This document shows, in pieces, positions 56,553-64,000 of a stretch of DNA of 64,000 nucleotides (position 1 is its first letter; each line of letters begins with the position of its first letter). The stretch is taken from assembly GCA_027943335.1 (NCBI GenBank), contig BSBK01005650.1, positions 1,460,501 through 1,524,500 on the forward strand. The letters are read 5' to 3'. The notes beneath the pieces were generated by a model that worked only from the letters and a program-made list of their open reading frames with translations, searched no databases and was not told where the DNA came from. Both the position numbers and the translations under genes were made by a program. Source of the DNA: Chamaecyparis obtusa (taxonomy: Eukaryota > Streptophyta > Pinopsida > Cupressales > Cupressaceae).

Positions 56553-57605
56553 TGTAAAGAGTCTATCTCGACTCACAATCTCACAACTAAAATTTGCAAA
56601 TAATTGAAGTTCCTTGTTTATTTAAATTTCACAAGTGTATAAAAATGATATATTCTCAATTGTAAAATGCAAATTAATAACAACAATTCCAATATGCTAA
56701 CCTGTAGTTTGAATATTCAAATAACAATCTTTATTGCAAAACGTGAGGCAAATCCAAGCACCTTATGTAATGCGACTGCAGCAGGAAGAAACGCAGCTAT
56801 CTTAATCACGTGCTAACCTCCACAGGAAATACGAACTGCTGCTAACGTCAAATCTGCTACCCGCATGCTCTGATGGTTTCTATCGCGGGCCAGTGCTGGA
56901 ACCGTGAATCCTCCAGCTCATGTGTGACTGTCTGCAAACCGCCAACACTGCTAGCGCGTGCGGTTGAAATGTGTAAGCAATATGCAGCCTAGGTATTAAT
57001 GCGTCCAGCCTTTATGGGAATTCGATTGCTCCTGCATGTGATCTTCAGGCGCTCAAAAATGTACTGATCCCTATGCACAATTCATTGGCATTAAGGCCAA
57101 TTCAAAGTGCCAATGTCCAAGAGAATGTCTCGTTTCTCTGAGATGCAAATATCAAACCCTCCTTCGAACCATTTCTTCAACTCCACAAATTAATAATCAT
57201 CAGCATGAAGAAAAACGCAATCCCTTGGCCTATATATTAAAACCAACAAATCTTCTTCAAGACAGCACCATACATTTTCAAGGACACACTTTTCACTTAA
57301 GTGTCTAGAATCATCAAGCTCACACTTTTAAATTAAAACAACTTAAAAGTAACATTTTATAATTAAGCCAAGCTTAATTCCATTAAGTGTGCGAAAGGTG
57401 GCAGACCAAAACGAACACCGAAGAAGATAGAAGACCAAAATCGGAGCCCAATTGCCTTACCCGAAATAGAAACCGGGTCCAACTGACTTACTAAAAATAG
57501 TAAGTGTGACACAAAGATCCCCTAAACATATTGTTAGCTTACAAGGATCGCATTGATGAACTGACAACAACAGGTACAGGCACCTGCTAAATTGGGGACA
57601 TTACA
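56553..57605 (-). repeat. 5' LTR of the chromovirus
   Basis: 1053 bp; minus-strand start TGTAATGTCCCCAATTTAGC, end GACTCTTTACA. It carries the palindrome CTTACTATTTTTAGTAAG at 57487-57504. Confidence 0.96.
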
Positions 57606-57610
57606 CGATG

Positions 57611-58530
57611 CCAATTGAACTTAAGCACAACTACTAGATTACCACACAAGGCACCCTTGCATCTTCAAGGAGCTAGTGGCCTAGTTTTATAGAGTCAACC
57701 AATTAAACATCCACCAATATCACCACACAATGTATCTACTTTTACTCTTATTTTAACAACTTTGAAATAAAATCCTATTTTAATTGAGAGATGCAAAGAA
57801 CCATGCAAATATACCAAAATGATCATGTATATCCACCATGCAAGCCACAACAATGAATAGAGAACAATTTTGATAGTATTTTGGCAACAATTCTCCAACA
57901 TAACTCCCTTTACAAATGAGAGCAAATGGCCTTATATAGAGGCCTAAGTACAATGAGTGGCCAAGATTAAGAGGCAAAAATCTGAAATCAAGGGCCCAAA
58001 TTACGTCCCATAAACCCTAATTAGGGTGGCCATAATTACCACCAATTACATGAGGGCACCAAACTTGTGGGCCAAAAAGAAAATTATGATATTTTTTTCA
58101 ACCAATGAGAACATTGGACACTTGACATGATATGATTGCACATGTTTGAAAGAGGAATATTTTGGTTGGAGGAGAAAACCAACTGCCACCCCATCATCCT
58201 TATCCTGTTATTTGATCTTTTGATGAAGGGAAAATATCCTTTAGATGCTCAACCTTGTCCACCTCTTTCCATGAACACTCCTACCAACCTGCAGGAGCAT
58301 GCCTACCAACTCGCAGGAACATGCCTACCAACTTGAGTCGTTAGGAATTTTCTCATTGCCATGTCTTGAACTTGCTTGCTTGTACTTGTACATTTGATGT
58401 CTTGATCTTGAAATGGTGAAGCCTTCATGTACTTGAATCTTGAACTTGCCCTTAAGCTTGGTGTGAACTCCCTTGCCATTTGAGAGACTTGAACTTGAGC
58501 CTTGCATCCGCCTTCCTATCAACCCTACCA
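57611..58530 (-). repeat. TATA-bearing repeat copy A, proximal part
   Basis: The minus strand matches plus-strand 61510-62330. Shared phrases are CCCTAATTAGGGTTT, TTGGCCACTC, GAGGCCTCTATATAAGGCCA (plus-strand copy: GAGCCTCTATATAAGGCCAT), GTTATGTTGGAGAATTGTTG and GGCTTGCATGGTGGATATAC. The TATA box lies near 57932-57939. It is probably a U3-R region of an LTR or another promoter-bearing repeat, interrupted at 57610 by the chromovirus. Confidence 0.8.
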
Positions 58531-60230
58531 AGTTGAGAGAGGGCCCTCACCAAGTTGCAAGAATTCCCCTGGCAACCTAAAAAAAAAAAGGCAAAGAAAC
58601 AAGTCACTCCATTTCATTTGATAAAATATTGCCAATAATACTTTGAAAATAACATTTGATCAAGCTAATTGAGTTAGGATTATCATTGCTTTCATTCAAC
58701 TAACTTGCCCAATCACAAAAACATGAACTTATCCACATGATCTAGGTAGAAAACATGTTCAATGGATGTAACTTGATGCCCTAGGAGCTGGGTAAATGAT
58801 GTCAAGATTGCAATTCACCAACTCCAAATTCGGATTTTCTTAAATCTTTGATTTTCCAGGCACAAAGAAGATGATAATTGCTCAAAAGGTAGGTGAAAAT
58901 GAATGCCAAGATGATGTCTTCAAACTCCAAGACCAATTTGCCACCTCTAGAAGCCTTCAAACTTGAGAAAATTGCATGAAAATGGCCAACAAAATCCTCA
59001 AAACAAAATTGCCCATGGCTGGAAATGCATTTCCAGAATTTGTAATCATAAAATTTTCTCTTGGAAACAATAAGAAATGATGTCCAAACGCCTCTCTAAA
59101 TACCCATCTAATTGCCCAAAATGGATGACTTGCATGCGGGAAAAAGAAATAAAATTAAATCACACCCCCTTGGATTAAATTCACCTTAATTAATTCCAGC
59201 CCTTGATCAAATTGGATCGATTGGAATTTGGGCCAAAATTATAATAATTAAATTTCCTTGAATTTTAAAATCTCTCTCAATTGAAACTGGCAAACATGGG
59301 CTCCAAAATTGCATCAATTTTAACAAAATTATGGATTTAAATTAGCGAAATCCGAAATTGACATAGGCCCCAAAATTAAAATTTGAAAAAAAGATCATGT
59401 AGGCCCCTAATTAAGTTTTAAACTCTCCCAATTGTGGACCCACTAACTTGTCTTGAATTTCACACCAATTAAGCCTTAAAATACATCGAATTTAGCACAC
59501 AAAGGGGCCCCAAATTAATTTTGAATTTCACCTTGGCATTGAATTTTAAATGTAAGATGTGTTGTGAGGTTTCACATCATCGCCCCAAACTACTTGGGGA
59601 CCCCCTTTTCGAACTAGCTTTAGTTTTTCTCTAGATCCCAGTGCTTAGGCGAGCCTTTTGATTTTGATGAATGATGTGAAAGTATATTTTGAGGCTTTTT
59701 GTTTTCGATTTTGATTTTGGTTTTCATCTTTTGAAGGAAATTGTGAAGCGTAATCAAACCTTTTCCTTTACCAATTTCGAAAGCATTGCCAAGTAATAAA
59801 AAAATTTGGGCTAAACAATATAGGTTTTGGCAAATAAAACCTAAAATCTGAGATTAATTTCGAAAATTTGGCCTCTAGGAGTTAATCTAGCCTTTAGAAA
59901 ATTAAAATCTGATTTGAAATCACAAATCTAGGCTAATAGTTTGAGGTCTAGCCTCTAGAATTAAAATCTGGCCCCTTTTTATTTAAGATCTGCATCAAAA
60001 CATTAAAATCCGGGCATAAAAAATGAATTTTTTGGGCTAATAAAAGTAAATATGGGGTAATAAACATTTAAATCTGGGCGCAATACTTAAAGTTTGCTTT
60101 GGAAATTAAATAATTAGGGCCACCTAATTTCGAAATTGCCCCCTTTAGTATTTGGCGCAAGGCTGTTTGCCCTATAATTTTCGAAAGTCTTAGCATAAAT
60201 TGAAATTTCAATGCAAAAAAATTATATTTT
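58531..60230. other. Non-coding spacer rich in AAATTAATTTTG and GGCCCC phrases
   Basis: No coding frame is recognised. Between 59100 and 60150, short phrases such as GGCCCCAAAATT, AAATCTGGCC and CTAGCCTCTAGAA recur irregularly. GTTTCACATCATCGCCCC lies at about 59569. Similar low-complexity sequence follows the inverted copy at 62702-62975, suggesting both are spacers of one repeat family. Confidence 0.45.
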
Positions 60231-60299
60231 TGGACTGGTCGGCCCCTCTCTGGGGCAATTAATTCGATTTTTTTGGTCTTCCTATGCAGGTCGGCCTAG

Positions 60300-60450
60300 A
60301 AATTCGGGGGCTTGGTTTGATATAAAGGAAGGCGCCCCTCCCTCTCCTTATCTTTCATTCCTAACCATCACAGCGAAATATAGAGAGGAGCAGGGCAACG
60401 CAAATCAGAGTTTGAAGGCAGCAGATTTGTGAATTAGGGAGCAGCAGATA
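60300..60450 (+). promoter_or_regulatory. Promoter-like segment with TATA box
   Basis: GGTTTGATATAAAGGAAGGC (TATA at about 60319-60327) is followed about 30-45 bp later by pyrimidine-rich CTCCTTATCTTTCATTCC, a plausible start region. A GC-richer upstream stretch (GGTCGGCCCCTCTCTGGGGC) precedes it. It might drive the region at 60892-61720, or be part of an LTR. Confidence 0.35.
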
Positions 60451-60891
60451 GGAAGCGAAATATATTAAGAAGCAGCGATTTTAGAGAAGAGGCCACGAAT
60501 TTGAATGGTTAGGAGCAGAATTTTGAGAGCTTGCGATTTGTAAGGAAGTAGTGATTTTGTTATAGCAGAGTTGGGGGCTAGATCTGGTTTGAGAGGGCTT
60601 GCAAAATTTAGAAGAAGGAGAAGAGTTTGCCAAGGTGAAAAGGGCATTGATATAAGATCCAAATTGACAAATTGACAAGGAGAGGCTACTGATTTTTGCC
60701 CAGGCCCTGCCATTTTTGAGGACAAATTTGCAAAATTTGGTAGTTCTTTTAACTTATTTTCTTCAATTGTTATCTTTTCTTTGGTGACTATTTGTTTGGG
60801 TGTCGGACATAAGTTTCAGGATTGAAAGAAGGTTGGCTCATTAAGCAGATTTCTCGATTGTCTTGAATGGATTCTTTCCCTTCTTGCTTGC

Positions 60892-61236
60892 ATGAATCAC
60901 TCCATGGCGGATGCTAGTGCAAGCAAGAACCCAAAAGGAACTAATACCAAAATAGCAGACAAGGAAGATATGATGCCCAAGACCACCTTCTTCTCGAAAT
61001 TGAAGCGAGTCCGAGACATTAACATCGGTACCATTGACATGATACAATTGAGAGATAGGTTGAAAGGAGGCCAGTCCTCTATGGCAATGCTACTTGGGGT
61101 CCTACCTCTTCTATGTGGTTGCACGGTTGTTGGTGATGCTATGCTAGTCAAACTGAATCCAGTTTTGGGGAGATGCATTGCACCACTATGGTTGGGGCAG
61201 ATGCAGATGTCGAGGGGCGAGGTTGTGGTAGTTTGA
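60892..61236 (+). CDS. Unknown 114-residue frame
   Basis: Starts MNHSMADASASKNPKGTNTK and has a hydrophobic stretch MAMLLGVLPLLCGCTVVGDA that could span a membrane. No domain is recognised. It lies between a promoter-like segment and the TATA-bearing repeat copy B, so it may be an accessory or gag-like frame of that repeat family. It could also be chance: an antisense frame of similar length covers the same bases. Confidence 0.2.
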   Translation: MNHSMADASASKNPKGTNTKIADKEDMMPKTTFFSKLKRVRDINIGTIDMIQLRDRLKGGQSSMAMLLGVLPLLCGCTVVGDAMLVKLNPVLGRCIAPLWLGQMQMSRGEVVVV

Positions 61237-61363
61237 ACAGTTGAGACATTCAAGGGTTAGCCAAAAAGGAAAACATTAGCTAGGAGGCAATTGATGAACT
61301 TAACGATTATTTCGAATCAAGTAATGGGTGGATTGTGGAATTGAGAAGGAGGTATGACCAAAG

Positions 61364-61743
61364 TTGGTGCCCCCAAAACCCAAGAGTATTGAAGCAGAGT
61401 GGGGTGCATGTAAACCAAAGTTAGTAGGAAGGTTGGAGAAGAACATGAAGGTTAAAGAAGGTAAGAATAATGAAGGTGGAAAGCGAGAACATAGGTTGAT
61501 GGGGTCAAGTTCAATTTCAAGGCGGTGGCCAAGAGCAAGGCTCTCAAATTGCAAAGAGGTTCACATCCAGGCAAGCTACCGAGGCCAAGGCAAGATTACC
61601 CCAAGTGCATGGAGACCTCACCCTTTCAAGGTCAGGACATCAAGTACAAGCAAGTTCAAGTGGTGATGAAAAAGTTTCTAAGGACAAGCTCAAGCATCCA
61701 AGGCTTCACCTCATTTCAAGGATTAAATAAATTTATAAGATAA
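61364..61743 (+). pseudogene. Basic unknown frames upstream of repeat copy B
   Basis: Overlapping frames 61364-61666 and 61525-61743 encode Lys/Arg/Gln-rich peptides (MAKSKALKLQRGSHPGKLPR). The DNA at 61510-61720 has a diverged inverted counterpart at about 58330-58530, so it belongs to the repeat family and not to a unique gene. No domain is recognised. Confidence 0.3.
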
Positions 61744-62701
61744 GGTTGATGAGGTGGCAATTTCATGTGCATGCAATCAAATCATGCCAAGTGTCCTATG
61801 TTCTCATTGGTTGACAGATTATTGTAATTTTCTCATTGGCCCACAAAGTTGGTGCCCACATGTAATTGGTTGAAATATGGTAACCCTAATTAGGGTTTGT
61901 AGGGTTTAATCTTGGCCTTTGATTTTGCCCCTTAATCTTGGCCACTCGTAATTTTGAGCCTCTATATAAGGCCATGTATTCTCATTTGTAAAGGGGGTTA
62001 TGTTGGAGAATTGTTGCTAAAATACTATCAAAATCTCTATTCATTGTTGTGGCTTGCATGGTGGATATACATGATCATTTTGGTGTATTGCATGTTTCTT
62101 CTCATCTCTCAAATTAAAGTAGGATTTCATTTCATGTTGTTAGAATAGAAGTAGATGGCTAGTTGTAGGGTGATATTGGTAAATGTTTGATAGGGATCTA
62201 TATACTAGGCCACTATCATCTTAGTGGCTTGTTAAGAAGCCTTGTGTGGTAATCTAGTCTCATTCCCCTTGAATCATTGCATCTATGGAGGTAACGCCGC
62301 TGGCAAGCTTTCATTAGGTTGATCCCCGTCCATTTGCCAATCTTTCCCTTCTATAGGAGTAGTAGTAAAGCAAGAAGTAATCTAGTAGTTGAAGTTTTAG
62401 AAGAGCAAAGTTGGAAGTGATATAAATTGGAAAATCATTGAGTATACATTGCAAACCTAAATCCCATTATCATCATAGCGAGAATTTGACATCCTCAAGT
62501 GAACAGCGTAAGCCCGCCTAAGTGATTACCAGCAAATCACATTTATATAACTGAGTTAGTATCCACAGGTGTAAGGAACCTTGGAGTATTTTCATATTCT
62601 TTGTGAGTATATACTTTTCAAGAGAGGGTTGAGTGTTTGGTACGCTGTATCAAGTATTCAATTGCTATATGTTATGTAGTGGTACAAAATTGACATCAAC
62701 A
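61510..62701 (+). repeat. TATA-bearing repeat copy B (inverted relative to copy A)
   Basis: Plus-strand counterpart of copy A (50200-50718 plus 57611-58530). TATA box CTCTATATAAGG at 61961-61972, after CCCTAATTAGGGTTT. It ends ATTGACATCAACA at 62701. A TG...CA end and a TATA box about 740 bp before it suit an LTR in plus orientation, but the left boundary and a target duplication were not found. Confidence 0.7.
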
Positions 62702-62975
62702 AAATGGCCTCTCAGATTTTTGATTTTTTAAAATTACAAATTGGCATGCATCACATTTGCATTGAAATTTTAAATTGCATTGATTTTTAAAATACAAATT
62801 TACCCCGATTTTTAAATTACAAATTGGCCTTAAATTTTCTTTGGAAAATTAAATATAAAATCCAGCCCAAATTATCATTTGAAATAAAACATTTAATGGG
62901 CCACTTTGAAAGGAAAATTTGCCAAGCATAAGGATTTTGCCATTGAAATTGCCAAATTGCAAAGTTGATCTCTCC

Positions 62976-64000
62976 TATAATGTCCCCGTTTTTAGACTTA
63001 TGGTATTAGCTTGGTTTGGCGACTCTCACAGGCTAATCAGGCGATCAGAGGGGGTCAGATGGTGGAGTCAGTGTTGGGATTCCATTCTGGAGGTTCAGAT
63101 TATCAGGTTTGCTCTTCGCTCGAGTCATTTTGGTCAACTTACTATTTTTAGTAAGTGGTATTTGGGGTATGGCCAGGATTAGCAGGGTGTCTGCATAGAG
63201 TGTCAGATGTCTCATGATTGAGTTTTAGAGAATCTCCAGTTTGAGAGACTATTTTTAGTAAGTCTATTTTTAGCAGTTGGTTATTTTTGGCAGTGGGTTA
63301 TTTCCGGTAGGGCAGTTGGCGTTTGAGGCTCTGGTGTCGAAAATGAGTTTGTACAGTCAGTTGGATTCAGAGGCTTTTGGTTTTTAAAGTTATCGTTATC
63401 AAATTAAATTAGTTTAATTTAATAACTTTAATACTTTATAACTTTAATGTTATAAAGTGAAGAGGTCATTTAAAAGCCTTTTTAATGAAACAAGTGAAAT
63501 TGTGCTTTTTCCGAAAAAGCTATATATTCTACTCGAATAAGCACTTTCATTCATCCATTGTTCATTTTGATAAAAAATTATGAAGTCTTTTGTTGAGAGC
63601 TTTCAACAAGGGTTTGAGGACTGATTCCTCTCTGCTGCATTTTGAATCATTCCTGTGGTGGTGAATTGTGTATTTGATTCTACTGAAGAAATTCTGATAA
63701 TTCATGGCTGCGAATTGATGCTGATGTATATCAATTTGGTTCAACAATAAATTGAATTCATTACTTCTATAGCTGGGTTCGATTTTCTCTTATCTGGGTG
63801 CCATTGCTGAGTAAAGGAGGCTGATGTATCTCCTTATGATTGTTGCATTGACTGTACGGCTGCCTACCAATAAATACAGGCTGCATTAATTATTTTGGAA
63901 GCTGCGTTTCAATTTTAGGGAGCCATGTTTTGATTTCAAAAAGCTGCGTGGAGTCCTTTCTTGCCTGTGAGTTCTTCCTAGGAGGCAGCGTTTTGATTCC
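62976..64000 (+). repeat. LTR head of the TGTAATGTCCCC class, runs off the window
   Basis: TATAATGTCCCCGTTTTTAG (TG changed to TA) near 62976 is followed by segments also seen in the unit at 40744: AGGCTAA, CATTCTGGAGGT, TTGCTCTTCG, GTCAATTTGG-like, then CTTACTATTTTTAGTAAG at 63138-63155. After 63560 the phrases GCTGCGTTT, GGCTGCATT and GGCTGCC recur. The right end is outside the window. Confidence 0.7.

Larger units (their letters stand above)
50719..57605 (-). mobile_element. Complete Ty3/gypsy chromovirus
   Basis: A 6,887-bp element with nearly identical LTRs, perfect CGATG target duplications (50714-50718, 57606-57610), an initiator-Met primer site and a purine tract. Gene order on the minus strand is gag, protease, reverse transcriptase, RNase H, integrase and chromodomain, which defines chromoviruses. 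LTRs differ at roughly 4-5 percent in the part I compared, so insertion is fairly recent. Stops, frameshifts and two active-site changes show it is dead. It is inserted in the TATA-bearing repeat copy A. Confidence 0.97.

Noticed and set aside
60465..60725. Minus-strand Ser/Leu-rich frame
   Set aside because: No recognisable domain, and it lies in a promoter-like or leader-like stretch read from the other strand.

Overview
The window looks like repeat-dense nuclear DNA from a land plant with a large, slowly purged genome. A gymnosperm-like genome is my best guess, but it is inference only. It is AT-rich, I found no intact host gene, and almost every recognisable coding stretch belongs to a transposable element, mostly old and broken. 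The plant signs are PPR gene fragments, copia and chromodomain gypsy elements primed by initiator-Met tRNA, LINEs with a DUF4283-like ORF1, and a PIF/Harbinger element with Myb/SANT-like and DDE genes.

Left third (1-17.9 kb): an unknown minus-strand reading frame lies next to duplicated upstream DNA. Two copies of a PPR gene fragment follow. An old minus-strand LINE appears to be split in two: ORF1 and the first residues of the endonuclease lie at 15.4-17.0 kb, and the rest of the endonuclease at 6.7-7.54 kb. The gap holds a 5'-truncated plus-strand LINE (7.54-11 kb), a probable minus-strand LTR (11.4-12.8 kb) and non-coding DNA with degenerate repeats.

Middle (17.9-36.7 kb): a complete Ty1/copia element (17937-23850, target duplication CTTTC) is followed by a 10.3 kb PIF/Harbinger transposon (25271-35600, target duplication TAA). 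The Harbinger element carries both of its genes on the minus strand, several satellite-like arrays, an inverted copy of its own ORF1 start, and a nested 1.15 kb Mutator-like element. That nested element keeps the C-terminal part of a transposase resembling the FLYWCH/Phantom-like group, which I associate mainly with animals. Just right of the Harbinger is a short promoter-like stretch with an ABRE/G-box and a TATA box.

Right (36.7-64 kb): a nest of LTR elements whose ends share TGTAATGTCCCC. A short non-autonomous element (36756-42670, target duplication AATGC) has another LTR unit (40744-42596, target duplication ATTTG) inside its 3' LTR. Then come a minus-strand copia relic (44.5-48.46 kb) abutting the 3' LTR of a second gypsy-like element (48458-49869), and a complete minus-strand chromovirus (50719-57605, target duplication CGATG). 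The chromovirus is inserted into a TATA-bearing repeat whose inverted copy lies at 61.5-62.7 kb. A further LTR of the shared-terminus class begins near 62.98 kb and runs off the window. An 18-nt palindrome, CTTACTATTTTTAGTAAG, recurs in most of these otherwise different LTRs and is one of the more unusual signals here.

All identifications come from reading translations and repeats by eye; no database or alignment program was used. Domain boundaries are approximate. Element ends are exact only where a target duplication is quoted.
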